The translations under genes were made by a program, and so were the position numbers. Positions 43,144 to 52,509 of a stretch of 63,440 bases of DNA are shown piece by piece (positions within the stretch are counted from its first letter, which is position 1; every line of letters starts with the position of its first letter). A model generated the notes under the pieces. That model ran no database searches. It saw only the letters and a program-made list of their open reading frames with translations, and was not told the DNA's origin. The stretch comes from Curtobacterium sp. 9128 (GTDB lineage Bacteria; Actinomycetota; Actinomycetes; Actinomycetales; Microbacteriaceae): the NCBI RefSeq assembly GCF_007673775.1, contig NZ_VEAF01000004.1, forward strand, positions 1-63,440. The letters are read 5' to 3'.

Positions 43144-44297
43144 GCGATGTCCCGCCACGCGTCGGAGCCGGCGCTGGCGACCACGGCGTCGATCACCCGC
43201 GCCGACCGCGCCCCGTCCGCGAACGTCGGCAGACCGTCGGGTGCGACGCCCGTCCGCACCGCCGTGTAGGTGTCGGCGACGAACGCGGCGAACGCGTCGA
43301 GGTAGCCCTGCGGGTGTCCGGACGGCACGATCGCCAGGCGCCGCTGGTCCGGCGACCCCTGCGCGGGGTCCCTGACCAGGATCTGCGCCCCGGTCTCGTT
43401 GCCGAACCACGCCGACTCGGGCTGTTCCTGGTCGAACGCCGCGCTGCCCCTGGTGCCGTCGACCTCGAACCAGAGCCGGTTCTTCCGCCCGGCGGCGACC
43501 TGGGACACCACGACGTTGCCGATGCGCCCGGTGCCGGTGCGGAAGGTCGCGACCGCGGTGTCCTCGGTGGTCACCTCGGCGCGGGTCGACGCGTCGGCGA
43601 GGGGGTCGGGATCGGGGGACCCGGAGAACGACGGCCCGGACGCGGCCGGCCGGGTGGGGAAGACGATGTCGGTCACGGCGCTCACCGACGCGAACCGCTC
43701 GCCGGTGACGAACTCGACGAGGTCGCACCAGTGCGAGCCGATGTCCGCGAACGCGCGAGACATGCCCCCGGACCCCGCGTCGACGCGCCACGAGGACGCG
43801 TCCTCGTCGAGCATCCAGTCCTGCAGGTAGTGCCCGTGCACCGTCAGGACACGACCGAGGTCGCCGGCCTGGATCTTCGCCCGGACCTCGCGCACCATCG
43901 GATGGAAGCGGTAGACGAACGGCACCGTGGCCACGACACCCGCCGCGGACGCTGCCCGGTCGAGCTCGGCGGCCTGCTCGCTCGACACCGAGAGCGGCTT
44001 CTCGCAGACGACGTTGATGCCGGCCTCGATGACCGCGAGCGCCTGGGGGTGGTGCTGGTCGTTCGGGGTGCACACGTGCACGACGTCCGGTCGGTCCGCG
44101 ATGACGTCCTCGAGCGAGGCGTAGCCCGTCGGCAGGTCCAGCTGCGCGGCGACCTGCGCGCTCCGCCCGGGGTTCCGGCCCAGGATCCCGAGCACCTCCG
44201 CCCCGGCGGCCCGTGCGGCACGGACGTGCACCGCTGCGATCATCCCGGTCCCGACGACGACCACCCGCAGTCGTCGTCCGGTGTCCTCGTTCGTCAT
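43140..44297 (-). CDS. Gfo/Idh/MocA family NAD(P)-dependent oxidoreductase
   Basis: 385 aa. The ATG at 44297 has AAGGAG 5 nt upstream. Rossmann start LRVVVVGTGMIAAVHVRAA, the conserved EKP of the family in GINVVCEKPLSVSS, and FVYRFHPMVREV. The C-terminal beta-sheet domain has SRAFADIGSHWCDLVEFVTG with the conserved D-x-G-x-H that holds the substrate. It oxidises a polyol or sugar or reduces the keto form. It is the first gene of the operon with the isomerase and possibly the pyruvate oxidase. The substrate is unknown. Confidence 0.92.
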   Translation of the reverse strand: MTNEDTGRRLRVVVVGTGMIAAVHVRAARAAGAEVLGILGRNPGRSAQVAAQLDLPTGYASLEDVIADRPDVVHVCTPNDQHHPQALAVIEAGINVVCEKPLSVSSEQAAELDRAASAAGVVATVPFVYRFHPMVREVRAKIQAGDLGRVLTVHGHYLQDWMLDEDASSWRVDAGSGGMSRAFADIGSHWCDLVEFVTGERFASVSAVTDIVFPTRPAASGPSFSGSPDPDPLADASTRAEVTTEDTAVATFRTGTGRIGNVVVSQVAAGRKNRLWFEVDGTRGSAAFDQEQPESAWFGNETGAQILVRDPAQGSPDQRRLAIVPSGHPQGYLDAFAAFVADTYTAVRTGVAPDGLPTFADGARSARVIDAVVASAGSDAWRDIA

Positions 44298-44368
44298 GGT
44301 GCTCCTTCGCGCCGTTGCCCCCACCGTATGCGACCCGACCGGCGCCACGCCGGAACCGGCACCGCGGC

Positions 44369-44424
44369 GGAGCCGCGCCGGAACCGGCCACGCACCGGAG
44401 CCGCGTCGGAACCGGCCACGCGCC
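44369..44424 (+). repeat. 28-bp tandem repeat, two copies plus a degenerate third
   Basis: Units at 44369-44396 and 44397-44424 differ at two positions (C/T and A/G); a degraded unit precedes them. Each contains the palindrome-like CGGAACCGGC core. It lies between the divergent oxidoreductase and glucose-6-phosphate dehydrogenase genes. Confidence 0.7.
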
Positions 44425-44436
44425 GGAGCCCGTCTG

Positions 44437-44442
44437 TACGGT
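44437..44442 (+). promoter_or_regulatory. -10 box TACGGT, leaderless start of zwf-like gene
   Basis: TACGGT, 7 nt, then ATG at 44450. The tandem repeat ends 12 nt upstream and so covers the -35 region. Confidence 0.5.
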
Positions 44443-44449
44443 CTGAGGC

Positions 44450-45871
44450 ATGTCGAGCCTCCAGACCACCCTGCTCATCCTCGGCGCCAGCGGCGACCTG
44501 TCCAAGCGGCTGCTCCTGCCCGGACTCGCGACGCTGCTCGAGGTCAAGGACGACTGGGACGTCCAGCTCATCGGTGCGGGGGTGGAGGACGTCGCCGACG
44601 ACGACTGGAAGCAGCTCGTGCACGACGCGTTCACGGACGCCCAGGCGTCGAAGAACGAGGAGGACGAGGGTGCCTCCGGTGGTTCCCGGCTCGACGCCCG
44701 GCTGCAGGCGGTCGTCGACGCGTCGCGCTACCACCGGGCCGACGTCACCGACGCGGACGACCTGCGGACCCTCCTCGCCGACTGCGACCACGATCCGGCG
44801 GTGTACTTCGCGCTGCCGCCGGCCGTCACCGAGCAGAGCTGCGCGGTGCTCAAGGACCTGGACCTGCCTGCCGGCACCCGGCTCGCCCTCGAGAAGCCGT
44901 TCGGCACCGACGCCGCGAGCGCCGAGCACCTCAACGACGTGCTGCACTCGTTCCTGCCCGAGGAGCGCATCCACCGGGTCGACCACTTCCTCGGCCGCTC
45001 CACCGTGCTCAACCTGCTCGGGCTGCGGTTCGCGAACCGCATCGTCGAGCCGCTGCTCTCGAGCGCGCACGTCGACCGCGTCGACATCGTCTACGACGAG
45101 ACCCTCGGCCTCGAGGGCCGTGCCCGCTACTACGACAAGGCCGGTGCCCTGGTCGACATGATCCAGAGCCACCTGCTCCAGGTGATGGCCGTCGTCGCGA
45201 TGGAGGCCCCGGCCTCCATCCACGCCGAGGACCTCCGCACCCAGAAGGAGCTCGTCCTCCGCGCGGTCCGCCCGTGGGGCGGCGACCCGCTCACGGCCGG
45301 CAAGCGCGGCCGGTACACGGCGGGCACGGTCGGCGACCGCTCGTTGCCGTCCTACGTCGACGAGGACGGCGTGGACCCGTCGATCGGCACCGAGACCCTC
45401 GCCCAGATCACCCTCGAGGTCGCGAACTGGCGCTGGGCCGGCGTCCCCTTCACACTGCGGTCCGGCAAGGCCCTCGGTGCGCAGCGCCGCGAGATCATGA
45501 TCACGTTCAAGGACTCGCCGCACGTGCCGGACGGCCTGGCCGGGGTGCACCACCCGGACCGGCTGCACATCTGGATCGCCCCCGACCAGATGCAGCTCGA
45601 GCTCAACGTCAACGGCCCGGGTGACCCGTACACGATCGACCACACCGCCCTCGAGGTGCAGTTCAACCCCGGACGGCTGAGCGCCTACGGCGAGGTCCTC
45701 GCCGGCGTGCTCGAGGGCGACGCCACGCTCTCCGTCCGCGGTGACAGCGCCGTGCAGGGCTGGAAGGTCGTCGAACCGTTCCTCACCGCCTGGGCGGCCG
45801 GCAAGGTGCCGCTCGACGACTACGCCGCCGGGTCCCGCGGACCGGAGGGCTGGGACAACATCGAGGCGTAG
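44450..45871 (+). CDS. zwf: Glucose-6-phosphate 1-dehydrogenase
   Basis: 473 aa. The NADP-binding start TTLLILGASGDLSKRLLLPG and the substrate-site motif EERIHRVDHFLGRSTVLNLL (variant of RIDHYLGKE) are present, followed by LRFANRIVEPLL. EKPFGTDAASAEHLNDVL and FTLRSGKALGAQRREIMITF also match the family. It makes 6-phosphogluconolactone and NADPH. It is not clustered with opcA, tal, tkt or pgl as the main actinobacterial zwf usually is, so it may be a second copy; the DHFLGRS variant points the same way. A dienelactone hydrolase gene follows after 11 nt. Confidence 0.88.
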   Translation: MSSLQTTLLILGASGDLSKRLLLPGLATLLEVKDDWDVQLIGAGVEDVADDDWKQLVHDAFTDAQASKNEEDEGASGGSRLDARLQAVVDASRYHRADVTDADDLRTLLADCDHDPAVYFALPPAVTEQSCAVLKDLDLPAGTRLALEKPFGTDAASAEHLNDVLHSFLPEERIHRVDHFLGRSTVLNLLGLRFANRIVEPLLSSAHVDRVDIVYDETLGLEGRARYYDKAGALVDMIQSHLLQVMAVVAMEAPASIHAEDLRTQKELVLRAVRPWGGDPLTAGKRGRYTAGTVGDRSLPSYVDEDGVDPSIGTETLAQITLEVANWRWAGVPFTLRSGKALGAQRREIMITFKDSPHVPDGLAGVHHPDRLHIWIAPDQMQLELNVNGPGDPYTIDHTALEVQFNPGRLSAYGEVLAGVLEGDATLSVRGDSAVQGWKVVEPFLTAWAAGKVPLDDYAAGSRGPEGWDNIEA

Positions 45872-45882
45872 GGTCCGGAGGC

Positions 45883-46668
45883 GTGACCACGATCGACGAC
45901 GTCCTGCAGACCGTTCCCGAACCCGCCGGATCCGACATCTCCGTCGAACCCGTCCACTACGAGCACGAGGGCACGGCGCTCGCCGGGGTCCTGGCGAAGG
46001 ACACGGCCGTGTCCGGGCCCCGTCCCGCCGTGCTCGTCATCCACGACTGGCACGGGGTGAACGAGCACGTCGAGGCCCGCGTCACGATGCTCGCGCGGCT
46101 CGGCTACGTCGCGTTCGGCGCCGACGTCTACGGCGCGGACGTCCGCCCGGGGGACGACACCGCCGGTCAGGTGGCGTCGTCGTTCTACCAGGACCTGCCG
46201 CTCATGCGCGCCCGGGTGCAGGCGGGGCTCGACCGCCTCCGCGAGGACCCGGACGTCGACCACTCCCGCGTCGTCGTGATGGGCTACTGCTTCGGCGGCT
46301 CCGCAGCGCTCGAGCTCGCCCGGACCGGGGTGGACCTCGCCGGGGCCGTCTCCTTCCACGGCAACCTCGTGACGCACGAGCCCTCGGACGCGGCCGCGAT
46401 CCGGACGCCGCTGCTCGTGCTGACCGGCGCCGCGGACCCGATCGTCCCCGACGAGAAGGTCGCGGCGTGGCAGGACGAGATGCGCGCGGCGCCGCACGTC
46501 GACTGGCAGGTCGTCACCTACGCGGGGGCGATGCACGCCTTCGCCGTGCCCGGCACGGATGCTCCTGACCACGGGGCGCAGTACCAGGAGCGTGCCGACC
46601 GACGGTCGTGGCAGGCGCTCCAGGTGTTCCTGGCCGAGGTGTTCGACGAGGAACCCACCGGGCTCTGA
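45883..46668 (+). CDS. Dienelactone hydrolase family alpha/beta hydrolase
   Basis: 261 aa, GTG start 11 nt after the zwf-like stop, with GGAGG immediately upstream. The nucleophile elbow is VVVMGYCFGGSAALELA with Cys in place of Ser, as in dienelactone hydrolases. The acid is in TGAADPIVPDEK and the His in GAMHAFAVPGTD. HDWHGVNEHVEARVTMLARL matches the family's N-terminal part. It hydrolyses lactones or esters; the coupling to zwf suggests a sugar lactone only as a speculation. A short G/C hairpin follows the stop directly. Confidence 0.88.
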   Translation: MTTIDDVLQTVPEPAGSDISVEPVHYEHEGTALAGVLAKDTAVSGPRPAVLVIHDWHGVNEHVEARVTMLARLGYVAFGADVYGADVRPGDDTAGQVASSFYQDLPLMRARVQAGLDRLREDPDVDHSRVVVMGYCFGGSAALELARTGVDLAGAVSFHGNLVTHEPSDAAAIRTPLLVLTGAADPIVPDEKVAAWQDEMRAAPHVDWQVVTYAGAMHAFAVPGTDAPDHGAQYQERADRRSWQALQVFLAEVFDEEPTGL

Positions 46669-46683
46669 CCGGCGACACGCCGG
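46669..46683 (+). terminator. Short hairpin after dienelactone hydrolase gene
   Basis: CCGGCG-ACA-CGCCGG, 6-bp stem, starting right after the TGA. Confidence 0.35.
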
Positions 46684-46706
46684 ACGACGGCCGTGGGCGT
46701 GCTCGA

Positions 46707-46737
46707 TTGGCGCTTCGACCTGCACCTGTTGTAGAGT
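46707..46737 (+). promoter_or_regulatory. Promoter of tRNA-Arg(ACG)
   Basis: TTGGCG (46707-46712), 19-nt spacer, TAGAGT (46732-46737); the tRNA starts 26 nt further. Confidence 0.45.
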
Positions 46738-46762
46738 CTTCCACGGCCGCTACGGCAGCCAC

Positions 46763-46835
46763 GCGCTCGTAGCTCAATGGATAGAGCATCTGACTACGGA
46801 TCAGAAGGTTGGGGGTTCGAGTCCCTTCGAGCGCA
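46763..46835 (+). tRNA. tRNA-Arg(ACG)
   Basis: 73 nt; acceptor arms GCGCTCG and CGAGCGC, D loop with AATGGATA, anticodon stem TCTGA/TCAGA with ACG at 46796-46798, T loop GGGTTCGAGTCCC. CCA is not encoded. Confidence 0.96.
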
Positions 46836-46858
46836 CAGCAGCACGGACATCCGTGCAG

Positions 46859-46891
46859 GAACGCCCCGAAGCCCACCGGCTCGGGGCGTTC
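46859..46891 (+). terminator. Terminator after tRNA-Arg
   Basis: Perfect 11-bp stem GAACGCCCCGA (46859-46869) with 46881-46891 and an 11-nt loop. A smaller perfect hairpin (GCACGGA-CA-TCCGTGC, 46841-46856) precedes it. Confidence 0.8.
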
Positions 46892-46900
46892 TGCGTTCCA

Positions 46901-46930
46901 GGCGTTCGGGTTCCGGGCGTTCGGGTTCCA
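46901..46930 (+). repeat. 15-bp tandem repeat
   Basis: GGCGTTCGGGTTCCG and GGCGTTCGGGTTCCA in tandem, with a third partial unit after 46931. It lies between the tRNA terminator and the start of the small hypothetical gene. Confidence 0.65.
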
Positions 46931-46960
46931 GGCGTTCTGCATCCGGTCAGGAGGACATCG

Positions 46961-47266
46961 TTGGCGACGGTACGAGGCACACTCCGCTCCACCGAGACCC
47001 GCGAGTCCGAGGGCAGCGGCGACACCATCGGTGACGCCCGCATCGCCGCGACGGCCGCACTCGACCTCGACGGCTTCGAACTGCTGCAGGTCACGACCGT
47101 GACGAGCAAGGCGACGGGGGAGTCGACCGTGCGCGCCGTCGCCCGGTCGACGGCCACACGCGAGCACGAGGCGACCGGGCCGACCTACGAAGCGGCGCTC
47201 CAGGCGTTCCGCGCGTCGATCCCGGAGGGCTGGCAGGCGCAGTACGCCCACGAGGTCCGGGACTGA
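46961..47266 (+). CDS. Hypothetical protein (101 aa) with TTG start
   Basis: No family recognised. The TTG at 46961 is supported by a perfect AGGAGG at 46950-46955, 5 nt upstream, and no ATG or GTG lies nearby in frame. The product (MATVRGTLRSTETRESEGSG at the start) has the pattern of a compact alpha/beta protein: AALDLDGFELLQVTTVTSKA strands, then YEAALQAFRASIPEGWQAQY helix. It has no signal peptide or membrane segment, is acidic/basic mixed, and stands alone behind tRNA-Arg. It ends 19 nt before the end of the convergent amidohydrolase gene. Confidence 0.7.
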   Translation: MATVRGTLRSTETRESEGSGDTIGDARIAATAALDLDGFELLQVTTVTSKATGESTVRAVARSTATREHEATGPTYEAALQAFRASIPEGWQAQYAHEVRD

Positions 47267-47285
47267 CCGCACACCGACCCGTCCG

Positions 47286-48683
47286 TCAGGGGCGCTCGGT
47301 GTCGTCGAGCGCGCCGCCGGTGAGCACCGACAACCGCTCCAGTCCGGCGTCCGCGACGAGCTGCCGCGCGAGCGGTCGTGCCCGGGCGACGGCCTCCTGC
47401 ACGTCGACCCGGGTGACCTCGCCGCCCTCCAGGCTCAGCGTGCCGTCCACCCAGACGTCACGGACCTCGCGGCTGCCCGCGACGAAGACGACGGCCTGGT
47501 ACGGGTCGTGCACGTTCGCGAGCGTCGGGCTCTCGCCGTCGAAGACGACGACGTCCGCCCGCTTGCCGACCTCGAGCGACCCGATGGTGTCGTCCATCCG
47601 GAGTGCGGCGGCGCCGCCGATGGTGCCCATCGTGAACGCCTCCCTGGCGCTCATCGCGGTGGCCTGCAGGTCGCGGATGCGCGCCAGGAGCGCCGCGGTC
47701 TTCATCGCCTGCAGGAAGTCCTGCGAGTCGTTCGACGCGGGGCCGTCGACCCCGATGCCGACGGGGATCCCGAGTGCCCGGAGTTCGGCGACCGGGGCGA
47801 TGCCGCTGGCCAGTATGCCGTTCGCGACCGGGTTGTGGGCGACACCGACGCCGTTCGCGGCGTAGCGCTCACGGTCGTCGCGGTCCATCCAGACGCTGTG
47901 CGCGGCGATCACCGGCACCTGGAACATCCCGGTCGCCTCGGCGTGCCCGACGACGGTGCGGCCGGTGCGCTGTCGTGCGGCGGTGACCTCCTCGCGGACC
48001 TCGTGCACGTGCACGTGGATGCCGTGCCCGCCGGCGACGGCGTACGCGATGTGGGACTCCCACGCGGCGTCCGTGTACCGCCCGATCGAGGACATGCCGA
48101 CCCGGAAGGTGCTGTAGCGGCTCGCGTCGGCGGCCTCGCGGAGGGCGTCGAACTCCTCGAGGATCGGGCCGGGACCGAACCCGCGGTCGACGTCGCCGGA
48201 GCCGAAGGACACGACACCGCGGAGCCCGAGCTCCTCGAGGGCCTGGACGACACCGAGCGTGGCGGGTTCGCCCGGGATCGGGTCCGAACAGAACATGTCG
48301 TTCGCGGTGGTGACACCGCTGCGGAGCATCTGGATGCCCTGCAGCATCGTGCCCGCGTACGCCTTGTCGCGGGTCATCACCGGGTTGACGTGCGAGATGA
48401 GCTCCTGCAGCCACTCCCACAGCGTGTACTGCGACCCGATCCCGGTGATGAGCCCCTCGCTGAAGTGCCCGTGGGTGTTCACGAAGCCCGGCGTGACGAT
48501 GTCGTTCGTCCCGCCGCGGACCGGCACGTCGGGATGCGCCGCGGACAGCGACGCGAAGGTGCCGACGGCGGCGATGCGGTCGCCCTCGAGCAAGACCGCG
48601 CCGTCACGGATCGCCGACGGGGTGTCGCTGTGGTCGGGGGCGGCGGTGAGCACCCACCCGCCGCGGATCAGGATCGGGGCCAT
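47286..48683 (-). CDS. Amidohydrolase of the guanine deaminase/TrzN/SAH-deaminase class
   Basis: 465 aa. The metal-site motif is GFVNTHGHFSEGL (H-x-H). VHVHEVREEVTAARQ, VIAAHSVWMD and GIGVDGPASNDSQDF supply the remaining His and Asp ligands of a subtype III amidohydrolase. ATG at 48683 is preferred, 6 nt after TACGGT; an upstream GTG at 48710 overlaps the xdhC stop (GTGA) and would add 9 residues. The family deaminates guanine, 8-oxoguanine, SAH or triazines. Its position behind the xanthine-dehydrogenase cluster suggests a purine or other N-heterocycle. Confidence 0.87.
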   Translation of the reverse strand: MAPILIRGGWVLTAAPDHSDTPSAIRDGAVLLEGDRIAAVGTFASLSAAHPDVPVRGGTNDIVTPGFVNTHGHFSEGLITGIGSQYTLWEWLQELISHVNPVMTRDKAYAGTMLQGIQMLRSGVTTANDMFCSDPIPGEPATLGVVQALEELGLRGVVSFGSGDVDRGFGPGPILEEFDALREAADASRYSTFRVGMSSIGRYTDAAWESHIAYAVAGGHGIHVHVHEVREEVTAARQRTGRTVVGHAEATGMFQVPVIAAHSVWMDRDDRERYAANGVGVAHNPVANGILASGIAPVAELRALGIPVGIGVDGPASNDSQDFLQAMKTAALLARIRDLQATAMSAREAFTMGTIGGAAALRMDDTIGSLEVGKRADVVVFDGESPTLANVHDPYQAVVFVAGSREVRDVWVDGTLSLEGGEVTRVDVQEAVARARPLARQLVADAGLERLSVLTGGALDDTERP

Positions 48684-48689
48684 GTCCCG

Positions 48690-48695
48690 ACCGTA
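48690..48695 (-). promoter_or_regulatory. -10 box TACGGT, internal promoter of amidohydrolase gene
   Basis: TACGGT on the minus strand, 6 nt, then ATG at 48683; lies just upstream of the xdhC stop, so the gene may be expressed both alone and with the operon. Confidence 0.45.
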
Positions 48696-48706
48696 TTGAG
48701 CGAGTG

Positions 48707-49723
48707 TCACGGGGATGTTTCGGCAGGGTCACCAGCAGCCACCCCGACGGGCACCGGGAACGCCGTGGCGTGGATCGGTCCCGAGCCCTGGACGAGCGGG
48801 CGGCCGGAGGCCCCGGACCGGACGGCGACGACCTCGGCCATGATCGCGATCGCCATCTCGGCCGGTGTCGTCGCGCCGATGTCGAGCCCGATGGGGGAGC
48901 GGAGCCGGTCGACGTCCGGCGTGCCGAGGTCGGTCAGGACCGCCAGCCGTCGGTCGTGCGTGGCACGGGAGCCCATCGCGCCGACGTAGCCGGCCCCGCG
49001 CCGGAGCGCCAGGTCGATCACGTCCGCGTCGAACCGGTCGTCGTGCGACAGGAGCACGACGGCCGTCCGCGCGTCGATCGGCAGCTCGTCGAGCACCTTC
49101 GGCGGCCACCCGACGATGCGCTCCCGGGCGGCCGGGAACCGCTCGTCGGTGAGGAACACCGGCCGCGGGTCGACCACCGTGACGGCGTACCCGAGGACCG
49201 CCGCGGCGTTCGTGACGGCGACGGCGAACTCCACGGCCCCGACGACGATGCACCGCGCCCGTCCTGCGGCGTGCTCGGTGAACACGCGCCCGTGGCACGC
49301 GTCGTCGACGACGGTGCCGAGCGTCTCGGCGTCGAGCGAGAGCGTCAGCGCGACCGGGTCGCCGGCGGCCGCGGCGCGCAGGGCGGCGACGACCCGGTGG
49401 TCCGACGGCGCGATCCGGTGCACGAGCACCTCGACGCGGCCGCCGCACCGGAGCGCGGGAGCCCAGAGGGCGTCCTCTGCCGACTCGGACCCGAAGCGCT
49501 CCAGCACGGCGTCGCCGGTCGCGAGCACCTCCTCGGCGGTCAGGAAGAGCGAGCCCTCCACGCAGCCGCCGGAGATCGTGCCGATGACCTGGCCACCCGG
49601 CAGCACGGCCATCGACGTGCCGGGACCGCTGGGGGCGCTGCCCTGGACGTCGACGGCGGTCGCCACGACGACCGGGTCACCACCGTCGAGCACGGCCAGG
49701 AGGCGCGGTGCGAGTTCCAACAT
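48707..49723 (-). CDS. xdhC: XdhC/CoxI family molybdenum-cofactor maturation protein
   Basis: 338 aa. The N-terminal CoxI part carries ATAVDVQGSAPSGPGTSMAV and GGQVIGTISGGCVEGSLFLT with the conserved Cys. The C-terminal Rossmann part is RARCIVVGAVEFAVAVTNAA and GYVGAMGSRATHDRRLAVLT. XdhC proteins bind Moco, help its sulfuration and insert it into xanthine-dehydrogenase-type enzymes. Its ATG shares one base with the stop of the large subunit (TGATG), so they are co-translated. The GAVEF in the C-terminal loop replaces the usual Gly-rich GAGH, so dinucleotide binding may be altered. Confidence 0.9.
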   Translation of the reverse strand: MLELAPRLLAVLDGGDPVVVATAVDVQGSAPSGPGTSMAVLPGGQVIGTISGGCVEGSLFLTAEEVLATGDAVLERFGSESAEDALWAPALRCGGRVEVLVHRIAPSDHRVVAALRAAAAGDPVALTLSLDAETLGTVVDDACHGRVFTEHAAGRARCIVVGAVEFAVAVTNAAAVLGYAVTVVDPRPVFLTDERFPAARERIVGWPPKVLDELPIDARTAVVLLSHDDRFDADVIDLALRRGAGYVGAMGSRATHDRRLAVLTDLGTPDVDRLRSPIGLDIGATTPAEMAIAIMAEVVAVRSGASGRPLVQGSGPIHATAFPVPVGVAAGDPAETSP

Positions 49724-52509
49724 CACGAACCTCCGTCGGTGGGTCGGCCGGCGCCGGTGGCGAGGGCCCAGACCCGGTCGCGGGTCATCGGCAGGCGGTA
49801 CGGACGGACGCCGAGCGCGTCGCGCACGGCGTTCGCGATCGCCGGCGCCACGGGGTTGTACGGCGCCTCGCTCATCGACTTCGCGCCGAGGGGGCCGAGC
49901 GGGTCGTGGGTGTCGGCGAACAGCACCTCGGTCCGGGGCACGTCCGAGAACTTCGGCACGCGGTAGGCGCGGAAGCTGTCGGTCGTCACCCGGCCGGTGT
50001 CGTCGAGGACGACCTCCTCGTAGAGCGTCGAGCCGATCGCCTGCGCCGAACCGCCCTCCACCTGGCCGCGGAGCTGCTCCGGGTTGAGGACCGTCCCCGC
50101 GTCGACGGCCTGCACGCTCTGCAGCACCCGGACCTCGCCGGTGGGCCGGTGCACCGCGACGCGGGCCCCGTGCACCGTGAACGCCAGGGAACGCGGGGTC
50201 CCGTCGTGGGTGCCGTGCGCGACGAGCGGTCCGACGGCGAGGAGTTCGTCGACCCTGACCAGGTCGTCGCCGACCCGGACGCCGTCCGGCTCGACGCGCA
50301 CGGCCGGACCGAGCACGCCGCTCGCCGTGCGCGGGGTGCGTGCGGCCACGAGTTCGAGCGCCCGCGCGGTCATGTCCTCGCGGAGGGTCTGCGCGGCGGC
50401 GTACAGGGCACGCCCGGCCACGACGACGCCGGCAGATCCGAAGGCACCGGTGTCGTAGCGCGCGGCGTCGGTGTCGGACTGGTGGACGTCGACGCGGTCC
50501 GGGGTGGTGCCGAGCGCCGTGGCGACGAGCTGCGTGTGCACCGTCGTCGTGCCGTTGCCGAACTCCGCCGTCCCGACGCCGATCCGGTAGCGGCCACCGG
50601 CCGTCAGCTCCACCGAGGTGTGTGCGTGGTGGCCTCGCGGCGGCATCGTGGCGATGGCCGCGAGCGCGACCCCGGTGCCCGTCGCCCAGTCCGGGGAGTC
50701 GTCGAGCGGCGGACCGTCCATCGCCGGCACCGGCCCGGTCGGCCCGGCGGCGAGGGCGCCCTCGACGAGGTCGAGGCACTGGTCGAGCCCGTAGCTGCCC
50801 TCCCAGCGCAGGTCGGTCTCCTCGTGCGGGTCGGTCACGACCAGCGGGTCGCCCGGGACGACGACGTTCCGCCGGCGCAGCTCGATCGGGTCCATGCCGA
50901 GCTCGTGCGCGAGCTCGTCCATCGCCGACTCGATCGCGAAGACGACCTGGCCGAGGCCGTAGCCGCGGAACGCTCCGGAGGGCAGGTTGTTCGTGTAGAC
51001 CGACTCCGCGTCGACGCGCTTCGCCGGGCACCGGTACACCGCGACGGACTCGCTCACCGAGTGGTACATCACGCCGACGCCGTGGTTGCCGTAGGCCCCG
51101 GTGTCCATCGTCTGGTCGACGTGCATCGCGGTGAGCGCACCCTCCGCCGTCGCTCCGAGACGGACCCGGACGCGCATCGGGTGCCGGGTCGGGGCGATCG
51201 TGAACTCGTCCTGCCGACTGAACTCGTACTGCACCGTGCGACCAGTGCGGAGCACCGCGAGCGCGACGAGGTCCTCGGTGAGCATCTCCTGCTTGCCGCC
51301 GAAACCGCCGCCGACGCGTTTCGCGACGACGCGGACGCGCTCCGGGTCGAGACCGAAGACGCGGGCCACCTCGTCCCGGACCAGGAACGGGACCTGCGTG
51401 GCGGTCCGCAGCACGAGCCTCCCGTCCTGGTCGAGGGAACCGCGCGTCGCGTGCGTCTCGAGGGCCGCGTGCGAGACGCGACCGGTCGTCCACGTGCCGT
51501 CGACGGTCGCCGCCGCCACGGCCAGCGCGCCCTCGACGTCGCCGGTCTCGCCGTGCAGGGCCGCGACCACGTTGCGGCCGGGCTCGGCGATCCGATGTTC
51601 GGCCGTCGTCTTGTCGCCGTGCAGCAGCGGTGCCCCCGGGGCGCGCGCGGCGTCGGGGTCGTGCACGCTCGGCAGGACCGCGTAGTCGACCCGGATCAGG
51701 GCGCACGCCTGTTCCGCGATGCGGACGCTGTCGGCGACGACGGCGGCGACGCGCTGCCCGCGGAACCGGAGCACCGTGTCGAAGACCAGGGTGTCGTCGG
51801 GGTCGTCGAGGCGGGACTCGTGCCGACCGGTGGAGAACAGCACGCCGGGGTCGTCCCGGTGGGTGAGCACGGCGTGGACGCCGGGGAGCGCCGCCGCCGC
51901 GGTCGTGTCGATCGCCTCGATTCGGGCGTGCGGGTGCGGGCTGCCGAGGACGGCGATGTGCAGCAGCGCCTCGGTCCTCCGGACGTCGAGCGTGTACTCC
52001 TCGCTGCCGGTCACGATGCGCATCGCCGCGGGAGCCCGGACGGACGTCCCGACCGCGGCACCGGCGCTCGCGCAGGTCGTGTTCGCGACGCCGTCCAACG
52101 CGTCGTCGATCGCCCGGTACCCGGTGCAGCGGCAGAGGTTGCCCTTGAGCTTCCGGTGACGGTCGGCCAGGTCGTCCGCGTCGAGCGTCGACGCGGTGAC
52201 GACGTACCCGGCGGTGCAGAACCCGCACTGGAACGCGGCGGCGTCGGCGAACGCCCGCTGCACGGGGTGCGGCTCGTCCGGGGTGCCGAGGCCGGCGGCG
52301 GTGGTCACCGAGCGTCCCTCCATGCGGTGCGCCGGGGTGATGCACGAGTGCACCGGGGTGCCGTCGACGAGCACCGAGCAGGCGCCGCAGTCGCCGGAGT
52401 CGCAGCCCTTCTTGACACTGGTGACACCGTGCTCGCGGAGCAGTGTGCGGAGGACCTGTCCCGGCGCCGGTGTGACGTCCAGGGGTGTGCCGTCGACGGC
52501 GAACCTCAT
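49723..52509 (-). CDS. Xanthine-dehydrogenase-type fused [2Fe-2S]/molybdopterin subunit
   Basis: 928 aa. Residues 1-150 are the small subunit with both clusters: [18 protein letters not shown] (plant-type) and QCGFCTAGY with GNLCRCTGY (C-terminal type). After a linker, residues about 165-928 are the Mo-binding subunit: [37 protein letters not shown] and [19 protein letters not shown], which contains the catalytic Glu. There is no FAD domain; it is encoded separately upstream with an ATGA overlap. Such hydroxylases oxidise purines, aldehydes or N-heterocycles. The amidohydrolase and XdhC context favours a purine-like substrate. Confidence 0.92.
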   Translation of the reverse strand: MRFAVDGTPLDVTPAPGQVLRTLLREHGVTSVKKGCDSGDCGACSVLVDGTPVHSCITPAHRMEGRSVTTAAGLGTPDEPHPVQRAFADAAAFQCGFCTAGYVVTASTLDADDLADRHRKLKGNLCRCTGYRAIDDALDGVANTTCASAGAAVGTSVRAPAAMRIVTGSEEYTLDVRRTEALLHIAVLGSPHPHARIEAIDTTAAAALPGVHAVLTHRDDPGVLFSTGRHESRLDDPDDTLVFDTVLRFRGQRVAAVVADSVRIAEQACALIRVDYAVLPSVHDPDAARAPGAPLLHGDKTTAEHRIAEPGRNVVAALHGETGDVEGALAVAAATVDGTWTTGRVSHAALETHATRGSLDQDGRLVLRTATQVPFLVRDEVARVFGLDPERVRVVAKRVGGGFGGKQEMLTEDLVALAVLRTGRTVQYEFSRQDEFTIAPTRHPMRVRVRLGATAEGALTAMHVDQTMDTGAYGNHGVGVMYHSVSESVAVYRCPAKRVDAESVYTNNLPSGAFRGYGLGQVVFAIESAMDELAHELGMDPIELRRRNVVVPGDPLVVTDPHEETDLRWEGSYGLDQCLDLVEGALAAGPTGPVPAMDGPPLDDSPDWATGTGVALAAIATMPPRGHHAHTSVELTAGGRYRIGVGTAEFGNGTTTVHTQLVATALGTTPDRVDVHQSDTDAARYDTGAFGSAGVVVAGRALYAAAQTLREDMTARALELVAARTPRTASGVLGPAVRVEPDGVRVGDDLVRVDELLAVGPLVAHGTHDGTPRSLAFTVHGARVAVHRPTGEVRVLQSVQAVDAGTVLNPEQLRGQVEGGSAQAIGSTLYEEVVLDDTGRVTTDSFRAYRVPKFSDVPRTEVLFADTHDPLGPLGAKSMSEAPYNPVAPAIANAVRDALGVRPYRLPMTRDRVWALATGAGRPTDGGS

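Noticed and set aside
46900..46945. Protein repeat NAWNPNARNPNAWN on the minus strand
   Set aside because: It is the translation of the 15-bp DNA tandem repeat downstream of tRNA-Arg; the frame has no RBS and overlaps the tRNA.
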